From Hemileia vastatrix (taxonomy: Eukaryota > Basidiomycota > Pucciniomycetes > Pucciniales > Zaghouaniaceae), in contig JASXTE010000002.1 of the NCBI GenBank assembly GCA_030280995.1, positions 39,243,183-39,307,182 on the forward strand: 64,000 nt of DNA, read 5' to 3'. A program made the translations under genes and the position numbers. The notes beneath the pieces were generated by a model, which was not told the DNA's origin, did not search any database, and saw only the letters and a program-made list of their open reading frames with translations. Below, one piece after another: positions 1 through 11,480 of this stretch. Numbering within the stretch: position 1 is the stretch's first letter; each line of letters starts with the position of its first letter.

Positions 1-22
1 CTTCACTGATTTTTTCTACATT

Positions 23-1198
23 TGTCAGTTTATGCTAGTATATAAGTATGATTTAATAGTAAATATTAATGGTCCAACTACTTATTGATGAATGATTTAG
101 TGATCAAAACTCAGGGGATGATTAATAAAATAGTTATTCTCAATTAAACTCACAATACTTGGATTTTATGCGTGCTAGTGGTGGAAAATAGAATAATAAA
201 ATATAGTTATAGCTTATATAATGATAATATCAATTTATAAAGGCTTTATAATATATTTTTGAATGATAATAATTGTGTTTAATTGTTTAATTGAATTGTA
301 GTAAGTAAGTGATGTCTAATAACCGCCAAAATCCTCCCTTACTTATACCAAAATCCACTGGAGTGCACAGACCTTCAATCCAGATGATGTCACTGATATC
401 CCCGGCAATTAAAGCACTGTGAGTGCCCATCACCTCCCCATGGCGTCCACTTCAAGCAGATTCAACACCCAGACCTCCAGTAAGGACCCTCCATCACTAT
501 TAATGATACCACAGATCTATACCACAAATAGAAAATCCAGATAAAAGCGGATACCATAAAGAAACAGGTAAAATAAACAATCAAAAAGAGATTTAATGAA
601 ACCAAAAGCATATAAAGGAGCCAAATTTACTTTCCAAGCTCCCAATAACATCCCCAAGCATCCATATTAACCCAGTAATCATATCCCAACCCATAAATCC
701 GTGAAAATCCATCCAAGGAAGCAGATTAAGTTGTCCAAACTGGATATATGCACCTGAAATAGGTGTATATGCTTGTGTAGGCGTTGTGAGTCCATTGAAT
801 ACGTCCATATGAGCTAAAATAAGCAGAAAAATATAGGTTATAGGCTATTAAGAGGCTAAAACCTACTTATAGACCTAAATATACATAATATAACTACATA
901 TTTCACTGAATATGAGGTTTATGTATACTTATAAGCTTATGTATGTCTATAATTACTTAAGATCACTTAAGATAAGTATATTATGACTCCATTAACACCT
1001 TAATAATTATTATTAGGCTATGGATAAGCTATTTAAACTACTATAAGTCATATAATAGTGTAATAATTATATATATATGTATTATAACCATATATATAAG
1101 TATTTAAACCTTATTTTTAATTAATAAGCTTAATGTACTTAAGATTATCTTATTTTAACCATAAGAATTACTCAGTCCTGGAGACACCTAGGCTGATA
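23..1198 (-). mobile_element. Solo LTR, gypsy family C (copy A)
   Basis: Read on the minus strand it has the TGTCAGCC...CTGACA layout of an LTR, although its first bases (plus 1197-1198) are mutated. It is flanked by a perfect 5-bp duplication ACATT (18-22 and 1199-1203), so it is a solo LTR left by recombination. It matches 8159-9330 and 62422-63598 along its whole length, including a conserved GC-richer block near 340-560. The family is assigned to Ty3/gypsy because the copy at 62422 lies directly downstream of a chromodomain Pol end. It inserted into an older DNA-transposon relic. Confidence 0.9.
593..808 (-). CDS. Short ORF inside the family-C LTR (71 aa)
   Basis: A 71-residue ORF of unknown function. 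It lies just after a splice-acceptor-like pyrimidine tract ending in TTTTAG, and the ATG follows about 7 bases later. It contains the stretch AYIQFGQLNLLPW and is rich in aromatic residues. The copy at 8547-8729 encodes a close 60-residue version; the third LTR copy (near 62990-63215, minus) has the same frame broken by substitutions. It could be a spliced leader peptide, or simply sequence held in common by recent copies. No domain is recognised. Confidence 0.3.
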   Translation of the reverse strand: MDVFNGLTTPTQAYTPISGAYIQFGQLNLLPWMDFHGFMGWDMITGLIWMLGDVIGSLESKFGSFICFWFH

Positions 1199-1203
1199 AC
1201 ATT

Positions 1204-2700
1204 ACTTGAATCAATCTTTTTTCAACTTTTGTCAAATAGGTCTCACTTTCTATCATGAATGCATACTCCAATCTATATTGGACACTTTTCTGGATGATGG
1301 TGAACCTAATGAACCCCTGTTGTTATCATTTTAAATATCAATTCTCATATTTTTATGCAATTTTGAAAAAAAATTAGGAATTAGGGTTAGGTTTAATTGA
1401 ATCCCATTTACTTTTAAATGAAGATTCTCCTGAAGCCTAGCTTTTATGTCCCATATATGGTTTGAATTTGGTTCATTGGTTGCTGAGATATTGATCTTTA
1501 AAGTGAAGTCTTTTTTACCCAATTTTACTTTTATTTATTTCATAATGCTTTTCATAAAACATATCATAATGCTTTCATCATGCAATTCTCTTTCCACATC
1601 CCTCCAACTATCTTTGTCTTCACTTATTTTTCTGCCCTTTCATTAAGTTGGGGTTCTCTCTTTTCCTTAGCATTTTTTATTTTCACATTCTTCTCATCTA
1701 TTCTTTCTTTGACCCTCATGTTTTATATTATCATTTGTACTTTTTTCATTCTTTTCTATCTTTGGTTTGTACATCCTAAACCCCATTTTTTCTTTTTTTT
1801 TCTTACTTTTTTTTCCTTCTTATTTGAATTTAGTTCCCTTTAACCCCTATCTTAAGTAAGTACTTAATAATCTTTTATTTTTTTAATCACTTTTACTTAA
1901 ATTTTTTTTTGCTTTTTTTTTAACAAATCACTTTGGAAACAGTGCCAGGACATTTCCTTCCTGATTCCAAGCATTTTTGTTATGATTTTTTTTACAAATC
2001 TCTTTGGAAAAAGTTCCAGGATGTTTCCTGCCTGTTTTGAAGCATTTTTGGTACTTTTTTTTGGCCTCAGATATGCTTCAGAAATTTTTCTTAGATGTTT
2101 ACAAGGTTTTTACTAACCTTTTTTTTTTACAAATCAATTCAAAAACAGTGACAGGATGTTTACTGCCTATTTCCAAGCACTTTTGGTATGTTTTTTAATT
2201 TTTTTTTTGGCTGTGGAAATGCTTTTTAAAGGTCTCCAAAATGTTTTTGAGGTGTTTACTAACAAATTCTTTTTACAAATCACTTTGTAAATAGTGCTAA
2301 GATGTTTCCTGCCTGTTTTTGAGAATTTTTGGTATGTTTTTTTAATTTAATTTAGTTTTTTTTTCAAATGATCTTGTAAACAGTGCCAGGATGTTTCCTG
2401 CATGTTTCTGAGTGTTTTTGGCATTTTTTTTCTTTTTTTACAAAAGGTTCAATGAAAAGTAAATCATTATGAAGGGAGCCTAAGTATGGTAAATAAAGAA
2501 TTTTCAAAGATTCATTTTTATTTCTTAAATTTATAATTAATCATTCATTAAAGGTAATCATCAACTTTAAGTAATAAGCCATTAGGCCTTGCTGCTGTAT
2601 AAAGGTAATCATTCAACCAATTAATTGTTTGAATGAGTTCAAAATACAATTTAATGTCAAATGTATTCTTTTACTTCAGTCACATCAGAGCTCATTTGCA
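1204..2700 (+). mobile_element. Relic of DNA-transposon interior (family T)
   Basis: No intact gene. The block at 1330-1540 matches one unit of the degenerate tandem repeat seen at 32340-33440 and (opposite strand) 19150-20140. The part at 2500-2640 matches 33600-33740 of the element at 31103-35885. The order of these blocks is the same as in that element, so this is an old, truncated copy of the same interior without visible ends. The short ORFs here are T-rich and look spurious. Confidence 0.55.
1921..2440 (+). repeat. Degenerate tandem repeat, about 70/140-bp period
   Basis: Five imperfect units share the core 'CAAATCNCTTTGGAAAC', then 'GTGCCAGGATGTTTCC', then 'CCAAGCATTTTTGG'. They start near 1925, 1996, 2133, 2274 and 2365. 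Long T runs separate the units. It lies inside the old DNA-transposon relic and is not seen in the other family copies in the window. Confidence 0.75.
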
Positions 2701-2834
2701 GGCAGTATTCTGAATTTCATTACTTTTAGTTTGTTAATTTTCTTTTTTGACTGGTTTAATTATTAATTAATGAAGTAAATATGAAAATTTTGTAATCCTG
2801 ACCCCCTCCCATTGTAAATTTAAGGGGAAGGAAT

Positions 2835-4092
2835 TGTCAGCCAGGCTATCTCAAGAGCCCAGTAAACTATATAATAAATTACTGGAATAATTTAAGGGAA
2901 TAATGCTATAAATTTTCTGTAGTTACAATAAAATATCTTATTGAAATTATATAAATATTTTATAAGTAAAATAATTATTATATTCATTATTACATAAAAA
3001 GATATTATATTCTATAACATCATGGTGCATTTTGTATGTATTTAATATTTCTAAATTAATAAATTAATTATTAAAAATGATATTATAAGTGTAATAATAG
3101 ATTTAACTTATAATGTAATTACAATTTAAATAATAAAATTTATATAAACTAAATACAATTTATCATATAATACTATCCATAAATATTGGGCGCTTCCTTG
3201 ACCCTTAAGTGTGTCACTAAAATTACCAAATTAATTAAAATACTTATTTAATATGATAAATCTAAATTCTCACTCTAAATAAGTTATTTTATTAAATTAA
3301 TTAGTTGTTTCAATGAAATTAATAATTAAATTACTTGAAATAGTTTAAAAATTAATTTAATTTTCTTTATACTGAATTAAGATTTACTATATACATTAAA
3401 GCATGAAAATCATTCCTTTAGTTTTAATTAAACCCTCATCAGCTATATGTACTACTTGTTTTAGATTTTTTTTCTCACAGTTCTCAGGCTTCACACTCAT
3501 GTAGTTATTCATTATCTTAATTGTTTTGTTTTGAGATTTTATGGTGGGAAAATGGTTCCTTATTCACAGGATTAATTTGTTGTTTCATTTTCACCTTATT
3601 TTTATATGTTTCAATTAAATTAAATTAATTGATTGTTTCATATTACTGTTTTTTTTAAATACAATTGAAATGCTTGAGATGGTCTTCTTTCCTATAAAAG
3701 GGCCTTGGAATCCTCTCTGGAAGTCATCACTTACATTACACACATTTTACAAACTTACAATACATTATTTTTATTCTTATTAGCATTATAATTCTAATAT
3801 TAATACTCAATATTAAATCTAAGGTTGCTTTAAGTTTATTAATAATAAATTTTTTTTCCTGAACAGAGAAGAAATTTCTTACTTAATTAAAGTTTTTACC
3901 AAGAAACTAGACCTCACTATTGTGTTATTTCCTCATAAACTATTGTTGTATTCATCTCATTTTGTTATAATTATTTTATAAATTTTAATATTTTCATTTC
4001 TCTCTTCCTGTTATTACTCTCTCTTTATTTCTCCCTTCTTCTCCATTCTATTACATTTTGTTTTCATTTCTTTTCTAGAGGACCTGCCAACA
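2835..4092 (+). mobile_element. LTR of family L (copy 1), possible 5' LTR
   Basis: Begins TGTCAGCCAGGCTATC and ends GACCTGCCAACA (TG...CA). It aligns with the solo LTR at 16476-17479 in its head, in the TATA region (CCTATAAAAGGGCCTTGG against CCTATAAAAAAGGCCTTGG), in the AAGGTTGCTTTAAG motif and at its end. The flanking pentamers (GGAAT and ATTGG) do not match. That fits an LTR joined to an internal region, or later recombination, rather than a simple solo LTR. Confidence 0.75.
3690..3712 (+). promoter_or_regulatory. TATA-box region of LTR L copy 1
   Basis: The sequence TCCTATAAAAGGGCCTTGG is conserved with the second L LTR at 17110-17130 while the surrounding sequence has diverged. It stands about 380 bp before the LTR end, a plausible core promoter for the retrotransposon transcript. 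Confidence 0.45.
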
Positions 4093-4783
4093 ATTGGAGG
4101 CTTTTCCAAACAACAACGACAATTTTTTGACAAACGATATAACGCACAGACAACCTAGCACAAAACAGAAAATTTTTGCTGCAACCATGTTTCAAACTTG
4201 GGTTTGATCTTATTGGTTTATAAAATATTAAAGTATATATATTTTAAAGTGATTTCTTGATCACTATAGTAAGTAAACCTTTGCACCTCTCAAATATATT
4301 ATTAAATTTTTATTGCAATAACAATGTTTTTGGCTTAATTTCTGAATCACTGAGTGTAAGTGATCATATTTTTTTTCCTAGTTGACCATAATAGATTTAT
4401 ACTCTTAGTCCTAGAGGATCATTAAATTTTTTTAAATAAATTATTAAATTAATTTTTTTTGAAATTTTTTGATTTATTGGTTGACCATAATAGTACTCAG
4501 TACTTAGTGCCAATATTACCAATATATTTTGGTATTAATTATTTTTGGTTGACTTATTAAACCTTTTTGGTTGGTCCCATAATAATCATAGTTATTTCTT
4601 AATAAAGTAATTTGTAATTTCATATTTTTTGTATTAAATTTTTATTGATTAATTTATTTTTGAATTAAAATTTAAATTTTTTTTTAAATCATTTGATTAT
4701 TTTTATTTTGAAAATATTAATTTACACCATTAAATCCATTTAATTTTTTCACAGTTTTTATTTCCATTGGTTTGGAAAACAGC

Positions 4784-5480
4784 ATGAATAATATTCATGT
4801 TGATGAAATTGATGTGGATGTTGATAATGAATCTGTAGGTTCTTCAAAATTAACTTACAAAAATTCTTCAGCTGACAAAAAACCTTCATACTCTTCAGGA
4901 AATAGAAATTTCAGGAGAAGTGGAAAACCCCCCTCACCAAACTACTCTGAAAGAATTAAAGCCTCAGGTCAATCATGAAAATCCTCTAAAGGGTATAAAA
5001 ATAAAAAGATACCTCTGAAACAACAAATAAACAATCTGTACAGCCACATAAAAGAACTGAAGGCAGAAAGCATGAAGTACAAGTCTTCATAAAGATTGAT
5101 CCACTCATCTTTTAATTCTTCAAGGAGATTATTTAGTATCAATCATGAAATGATCCAATCAATATTCTAGTTATGTAAAGGACTCCTCATTTCCCTTAGT
5201 GAAGCAAATCAACTTTTCAAAATTCCAATTGCATGCTCAATCTTTACTCAAGAATATGCTAGATGAGTGTTGAATCAAGATTTTTCACTAGCTTCATCAC
5301 CAGCCCCATTAGATTTTGGAATCATATATATACCATTAGTCTAATAATATTCAGAAAAAGGTATTTATTTTCATCAAAGTAATTCTCTGGTTGTTGAGAA
5401 ATCATCATTTGTAGAAAAACTGAAGAGTCATGGAAGCACCAGGAAAGCTAGAATAAGGTGCAATTAACTTCATATTTATA
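4784..5480 (+). pseudogene. Broken gag-like ORF downstream of LTR L
   Basis: An ATG at 4784 opens a 65-codon frame rich in Ser, Lys, Asp and Asn. After a TGA at 4976 the same frame continues with lysine-rich text (repeated KELK/KNKK motifs) broken by further stops. No domain is recognised. Its place, about 700 bp after an LTR and just behind a possible splice acceptor (TTTTTTCACAG, 4745-4755), suggests a retrotransposon gag or accessory ORF. This is inference from position and composition only. Confidence 0.3.
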
Positions 5481-5705
5481 TCAAAAAATAATTGGAGATA
5501 AATAGAATACCTGAACAAAGAAAAAATAAGAGAGGATTTATAATGTATGGGAAAATATGTAAGATATCCATAAGATCAAGGGCCAGAGCATTAGTGGTTG
5601 TCTGAAGCTTTTGAAAAAGTGAAGGACTCATGTTAGTGTTTGGGGGGAAAATAAGGGCAGGAGTTATTAAATATGGGAGGAATTAAGGATTGGAGTATGA
5701 TGTTA

Positions 5706-5998
5706 GGGGGGCCTTAAGACTTAATGCACAGTGTACTTTGTGTGTATAAATAAGCCCCTAAGGATTAGGTGAAGAAAAATTTTAAGGTATGAGCATGTGT
5801 GTATCTAATGCTGACTTATCAAGTTAAGGGGAAGAATTACTTGAAAGAGTTGGATGTATCTAACAAATAGTGTGTTAAGGGACAGACACACTGTTGAAGT
5901 ATACCCCTTATTCACTGGTGTGCTTCAAATTAAAATGAATTACTTGGTAACTTCTTGGACATGCTTGAATGGCATATATTCTAGTGTTTGACACCCCC
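5706..5998. mobile_element. MITE, GGGGG-ended family (293 bp)
   Basis: Imperfect terminal inverted repeats: GGGGGGCCTTAAGACTTAATGC at the left, and at the right a sequence whose reverse complement begins GGGGGTGTCAAACACTAG. Both ends abut A/T-rich TA-like flanks. It has no coding capacity. The right end resembles the MITE at 29326-29673, which has GGGGGTCTCAAAC ends. Confidence 0.5.
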
Positions 5999-6939
5999 TA
6001 TTAAGTACTGATAATCAAGAGGAAAATGAGTGGGGATTAACATGCAATTCCATACCTAAATAAATTCAGTAGGGGTGAAGACTTGCAAGCAAGTCCCCCT
6101 CATTTTTCCTGGTTGATTTTTTCAAAATTAATTGTTGGTTTCTAAATGATTGTTTTCTAAGTTTTAAGCTCTCTAATGGGATTTTTCAGAGTTGAAAAAT
6201 CTGAGCTTATCTTAATTTAAGATTTCAAGCCAAATAAACACTTAAAAATTACCATTGAAAAACACATTGGGCCCATAAAAACCTTTCCTCACTAATGTTT
6301 AACTTAAATTTCTAAATTTAATTTTCTTTTCAAGATGTAGGCACATAAATATGATTTTTAGAATCTAGTGCATTAATTGGAGTTAAAATTAAAGCAAAAT
6401 TAACTAAGTTATATTTATTTCAATTTTGAAAGTGTTTTCACCAGTAAGTGAAATATCTCACTAAACATTTAAGACACAATTTTATTTTCAATATATAGAA
6501 ATTTTAAAACAATTTTTAAGCCTAATAATCTATTTAATTTTAAAAGAAAATCAAAAAATTTCAACATATATCTATTTCAATTTAACATGCATTTTTTTGT
6601 TAATAAGTGCCATATTTCACTCAAATTTTTAGCTAAGCACCCAAGAGATGGTGTTTCTCTGAAAGTTGAAAGAAATAGGGAAGGGGATAATGAGAGTCTT
6701 ATGAGTGGATTTATAGGGGAAGTTAGAAATAGGAGAGGGAAGAAAGACAAAAGTATAAAAAATTTAAAAAGGGCAACTAGTGATGGAAACCTGATTGAAA
6801 TTCTAGCATTTGAAAGCTTGCTTCTATAATTTGAGAACTTAAAAACAAATGAGAAAGTGAGAGGGTGGCTTATCCAGAAGGAGAGGAAGGAGAAGGGGAG
6901 AAATAGTTTCCAGAAAGCTATTTCATTGTGAAAACAGCA
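5999..6939. other. Unassigned AT-rich stretch
   Basis: No convincing gene. At 6066-6098 there is a short fragment around GACTTGCAAGCAAGTCCCCC that resembles one end of the palindromic MITEs at 19589 and 54901. The block at 6180-6290 is a decayed left end of the T transposon family (compare 14225-14320). Purine-rich DNA at 6640-6910 resembles 15380-15570. The 80-codon ORF at 6587-6829 is low-complexity and probably spurious. Confidence 0.4.
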
Positions 6940-7588
6940 CTATTGGTTGAAAAAGTGTGAATTTGAGGGAAATATGTGACTTTTTTTGTTTTAAAATACA
7001 CCAATGTTGGTGCTGGTGGTTTTTTGAAAAATCCACACTTAGATAAGTAAAGATTATTAATTTTTGATTCTCCAAATCTGAAACCTTAGTAGATTGTGAT
7101 AAAGTTAGAAAAATGTCACTTACAAATATGCAATTTTATTTTGAAAATTAGTCACTTATTTCAAAAATGGGTGTCAATGTTGACCTAAAATCCAAAAAAA
7201 ATTCTTTCTAACACAATCACTTGTTGGCCCTCTAATTTAAATTTCTTACTCATCTTACCCCTTTTCTGTGAAATTCACTGACCATCTTCCTGCCTTATCA
7301 ATCTCTTTCTACTGATTCCAATATTTTAACTAGACATGTCCTCCATTTTTATATATTTTTTACTTAAATTTCCCTTTGAATCAATTAGAATGTCTTATTT
7401 TAGTAATGCCTATGAGAAAGGACTCAGCTTAAAAACAATCTAGAAAATTTACAGTGCCAATCCAATTGTTTTGGGTTATTTCATGCAGTTTTTTTTGCCA
7501 CCTTTAAATTTTTTTATCATTTGACCATCTTCTTTCTTATTTTGCTATAGCTTTTTTATCTGGTTCCTTTTGTCTTTTTTTTCATCTG

Positions 7589-7654
7589 GTAAGTTTAATG
7601 GGGTTTTTTATCTTTTCTTTGTTGACTGACCAAAAACCTTTCATTTTTTGGCAG
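7589..7654 (+). other. Probable 5'-leader intron of Tc1 transposase
   Basis: GTAAGT donor at 7589 and a TTTTTTGGCAG acceptor ending at 7654, 66 bp long and 11 bp before the ATG at 7666. The second Tc1-like element in the window has the same arrangement (47813-47891, 9 bp before its ATG), which supports a real leader intron. Confidence 0.5.
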
Positions 7655-8158
7655 TTTATTGGAATATGCCTCCAGCTCACTCCCAAAGACCTCAACTCAC
7701 ATCTAAAGAAAGGTCCAATATCATTGGACTGAAAGCTAGGCTCAATAAAATAATGCATGTTTCCCAAAATTTTGGGCTTCCTTACTCCACTGTGCAAAAT
7801 ATTCTGCAAAAGTACTGCTACACTGGGTCAGTCAAGAAAATTCTGAAATTAGGCCAGCCTTGAAAAGTCCACAGCTGCAACCTACATGAGTTGCAATGCT
7901 AATTGAAAGACAATTATAAATCATCTTTTAGTGAGATTGAAAGAAAACAAACAATGCCTATATATTTCCATACAGTCCATTGAAAAGCCAGTGATTTGGT
8001 GATTTTCAACTGAGTAGCTGAAAAAAAAACCATTTTTCAACAAGAAACAGCAAGAAAATTGAATTCAAATTTCAAAAAAGTATCAGAACTGGACTTCCAA
8101 TGACTGGAATAAGATCATCTGGTAAGATGAGTCCTCCTTTGAGCTGAGAGAGTAATCA

Positions 8159-9330
8159 TGTCAGCCTAGGTATCCCCAGGACTGAGTAATTCTTATGTTT
8201 AAAATAAGATAACCTCAATTAAATTAAGCTTATACCTTAAAAATAAGGTTAAAATACTTATATATATGGTTGTAATACATATATATAATTATTACACTAT
8301 TATATGACTTATAGTAGTTTAAACAGCTTATCCATAGCCTAATAATACTCATTAAGGTGTTAATAGAGTCATAGTATACTTATCTTAAGTGATATTAAGT
8401 AATTATAGACATAAATAAACTTATAAGTATACATAAACCTCATATTCAGTGAAATATGTAGTTATATTATGTATATTTAGGTCTATAAGTGGGGTTTAAC
8501 CTCTTAATAGCCTATAAACTTTATTTTTCTGCTTATTTTAGGTCATATGGACGTATCCAGTGGACTCAAAATGTGTACACAAGAATATACACCTATTCCA
8601 GGCGCATATATCCAGTTTGGACAACTTAATCTACTTCCTTGGCTGGATTTTCATGAATTTATGGGTTGGGATATGATTACTGGGTTAATATGGATGCTTG
8701 GGGATGTTATTGGGGGCTTGGACAGTTAATTTTGTTATTTTATGTGCTTTGGTTTTCATTTTATACTCTTTGGATAAGTTATTTTTACCTGTTTCTTTAT
8801 AATATCCACTTTTATCTGTTTATTTTATTTATGGTATGGGTCTGTGGTATCATTAATTGTGATGGAGGGTCCTTACTGGAGGTCTGGGTGTTGAAACTGC
8901 TTGAAGTGGACGCCATGGGGAGGTTATGGGCTCTCACAGTGCTTTAATTGCTGGGGATAGCAGTGACATCATCTGGATTGAAGGTCTGTGCACTCCAGTG
9001 GATTTTGGTATAAGGGAGGATTTGACAGGTTATTTGACATCACCTAATTACTAAAAATTAAACAAACACTATTACACAATTATTATCATATATGAATATA
9101 TTATAAAGCATTTATAAATTGATATTATCTTTATATAAGCTATAACTATATTTTATTGATCTATTTTCCACCACTAGCACGCATATAAATTCAAGTATTG
9201 TGAGTTTATATTGAGAATAACTATTTAATTAGTCTTCCCCTGAGGTTTAATTACTAAATCATTTATCAATAAGTACTAGGACCATTAATATTTACTATTA
9301 AATCATATTAGATACTAGCACATACTGACA
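8159..9330 (+). mobile_element. Solo LTR, gypsy family C (copy B)
   Basis: TGTCAGCCTAGGTATCCCC...ATACTGACA with flanking pentamers AATCA (8154-8158) and AATTA (9331-9335), a 5-bp duplication with one substitution. It interrupts the Tc1-like transposase. Same family as 23-1198 and 62422-63598, in the opposite orientation. The first 40 bp (TGTCAGCC..G.TAT.CCCAGGACTGAGTAA) are shared with the otherwise different Z LTRs. Confidence 0.88.
8547..8729 (+). CDS. Short ORF inside the family-C LTR (60 aa)
   Basis: Counterpart of the 71-residue ORF at 593-808. It starts at an ATG soon after a TTATTTTAG acceptor-like site and shares AYIQFGQLNLLPW and GWDMITGLIWMLGDVIG with that copy. Function unknown; no domain is recognised. 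It may be part of a spliced retrotransposon leader. Confidence 0.3.
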   Translation: MDVSSGLKMCTQEYTPIPGAYIQFGQLNLLPWLDFHEFMGWDMITGLIWMLGDVIGGLDS

Positions 9331-10204
9331 AATTATGTCAGGTTAAGATTTGGAGGAAGAAAGATGAAAAGTTCAAGCAAAAATGCCTTCAACCCACTTT
9401 CCAAAGTTTCCACTCCTCCATAATGATTTGAAGGGGCTTTTAGAATGGAAAGAAGTTCTCTTTGGTGTTTCTGCCTCCAAAAAACTCAGAAAAATATTTT
9501 TATTCAGAATGTATATGAATCCAGCTTGGTCCCCTGGCTCAAAAATGAAGATCCTGAGCATAATTTGATGCTAATGGAAGTAAATGCACCTTTCCACACT
9601 GCTAATATCTCCTGTATGCATCAAGAAGGTTTTGTATTTTAAAAAATACAATATTGGCCTCCACAATAACCAGATCTGAACATAATAGAGATTTTTTTGG
9701 CCCAGATCAAATGTAACATTTATTAAGATTACCAGCCAAAATCACTTGCAAAACTTTGTGAAGCCACTCAGAAAGCTTGTTAAGAGATACCTGAGTACTA
9801 CTTGTTGGGTTTGGTGGCTTCTATGCCTAATAGCATGAAGTATGTTATTAAAATGGAGGTGGATCCTGAAATTTCTGAAAAATGAATTTTTCTCAATTTT
9901 TTTTGGCCTATTGATTTATCAAGAGGAGGGTATTAAAGGTGAAATTGGTGAATTTTTCATGTTGTTATTTTGGTGGCATAACATTTTTTCTTTTTAAATA
10001 ATTCAAAATTAAAAATATACATGCAATGAAATTAAGATGTTTTTTGAGAAACCAAAATAAGGAGCTAGGGAGTCAGGATTTTATATTTGAGAAAAATCCA
10101 ATATACATTGAGTGAGTTTTGATAAGTATTTACTATTGGTTTTAGTTTTCTGGGTACTTTAAATTACCCTAAAAAATTTTCAAAAAGAAATAACTTCCAT
10201 TTAT

Positions 10205-10600
10205 AACTCAAAGCTGGGATGGCAGAAAAATGATGATAATCTTATTATAATTTACTGGATAAAAATAAAATCTAATTATGAAGAATTTTTTGGATGTATG
10301 TAGTCCAATTGTCTTGGAGGACTACCTTCTTCAAAGGTCAATGGCTACTCTTTGATGGAAAATTAGGTAAAAAAGAAAAATAAGAAGTGAAATCACCCAC
10401 AAATAAAGAATAAACACTTCATGAATTATCAATAAAATGTAAAAAGGCTCATTTCACTGCTTCATCCACTGTTTTCCGTATTAATTATGAGTATTCTGAC
10501 ATTAAATCACTTCTATTTCTGAAAAGCTCAATCTAATTTCCCCAATATATGAGGAGATAGATATAATTTTTGGTTCAAGAGCTGATGTCAGCCTGTTAAG
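10205..10600 (+). pseudogene. Decayed Myb/SANT-like transposon ORF (copy 4)
   Basis: Heavily mutated, but collinear with 12940-13310: a region corresponding to KEDYLIIINFLK, then 'TCAAAGGTCAATGGC', the TATAAAAAGGCTCATTT motif and the AAAGCTCAAT...GAGGA...TTTTTGGTTC block. It is the least preserved of four copies (12832, 21693 and 35551 are the others) and is directly followed by a copia relic. Confidence 0.6.
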
Positions 10601-10649
10601 TTATTTAGGATTTATTGAAGGGAGGGAGTAGGGAAATGTTAATTTACAT

Positions 10650-11480
10650 CTCAAAAACCTAATCTCTAAAATTTTTGAAATGGAAAACCTTGGTGAGGCA
10701 AAAATGATTTTATTTTATAAATTTTACAGAAATTTCAATAACACAATTGAAATATCTCAATTAGCTGAAATTTATTTAATCCTTTCTACTTACAGCATGA
10801 GTGACTGTAAGATAATGTCATCTTTGATGAATCCAAAAGTATCAAATTCACCCTGTATCCAGCTCTCTCAGTACCTCAAAAAGCCTTGTCAAAATAATTG
10901 GGATGGATTCTTAAGATTATTTAAATATCTTAAAGGTTAAATCAACAAAGAGTACATTTATGATTCATAAAATTAAGATTATAACAAACTTGAGGAATAT
11001 TGAAATTTCAATTAGGATGCATGAAACAAGGCAAGAAAATCAACCATGGGTTACATTTTCACCATCAATGGAATTGCAGTTAGTTTGAACAGCAAGACAA
11101 AAATCACTGTATAATTAAGTGTAACTGAAGTAAAATACAAATTTCTCACTTAGTCAAGGCAGGAGGCTATTTATATTACAAATATGTTATCCAAATTAAA
11201 ATTTTCCAAATTAAACCTTGATAAAACTATCAATTCTCACTCTTAAAATCAGCAAGTTATTTCTCTAGAAAATAATCACAACTTTAATTCCCACAGAAAA
11301 CACATTGAAATTCAGAAAAATTGGATCTGAAAGCAAGTTGAAAATAAAAAATTCACATTAGTTTATCACCCCACTAAAAACATTCCAGAAGACATTTTAA
11401 CTAAAGTCATACAAAGATTCAAGTTGAAGAAGAAATTAAAATTTATAAAGATCAATGCTGAATCACTCAACTAGAGAGGG
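10650..11480 (+). pseudogene. Ty1/copia RT C-terminus and RNase H relic
   Basis: The 86-codon ORF at 10680-10940 has the ENLGEAKMIL, ISQLAEIYL, MSDCKIMSSLMNP and FLRLFKYLKG motifs of copia reverse transcriptase. The same strand continues with RNase H hallmarks: ARKSTMGYIFTINGIAVS, TEVKYKF, HRKHIEIQKNWI, then YHPTKNIPEDILTK. Stops and frame changes break it throughout. Only the 3' part of a pol gene is present; the 5' part and LTRs were not found. No other copia sequence was seen in the window. Confidence 0.85.

Larger units (their letters stand above)
7666..9870 (+). pseudogene. Tc1-like transposase pseudogene
   Basis: A helix-turn-helix N-terminal region (SKERSNIIGLKARLNKI...STVQNILQKY) runs from the ATG at 7666 to a stop at 7861. 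The frame then continues with frequent stops to a catalytic-type IIW-DESSFE motif near 8110-8145. There it is interrupted by a family-C LTR (8159-9330, duplication AATCA/AATTA). After the LTR, degenerate matches to the C-terminal half of the transposase at 48400-49716 follow (KCLQPTFQS, SSIMI, a PHC-like segment, PDQ). It is dead, and clearly older than the Tc1 copy at 47679. Confidence 0.75.
7449..10100 (+). mobile_element. Decayed Tc1-like element, split by an LTR
   Basis: The left end TACAGTGCCAATCC...  resembles the Tc1 terminal repeat at 47677 (TACAGTGGCC...), followed as there by a T-run. It carries a broken transposase ORF and an intron-like leader. The right terminal repeat could not be identified, so the end near 10100 is estimated from where the Myb-like relic resumes. 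An LTR of family C occupies 8159-9330. Confidence 0.55.

Noticed and set aside
6587..6829. 80-codon ORF rich in Arg, Lys, Glu and Gly
   Set aside because: Purine-rich DNA in a decayed transposon; no homologue of the frame in the matching purine-rich region at 15380-15570.
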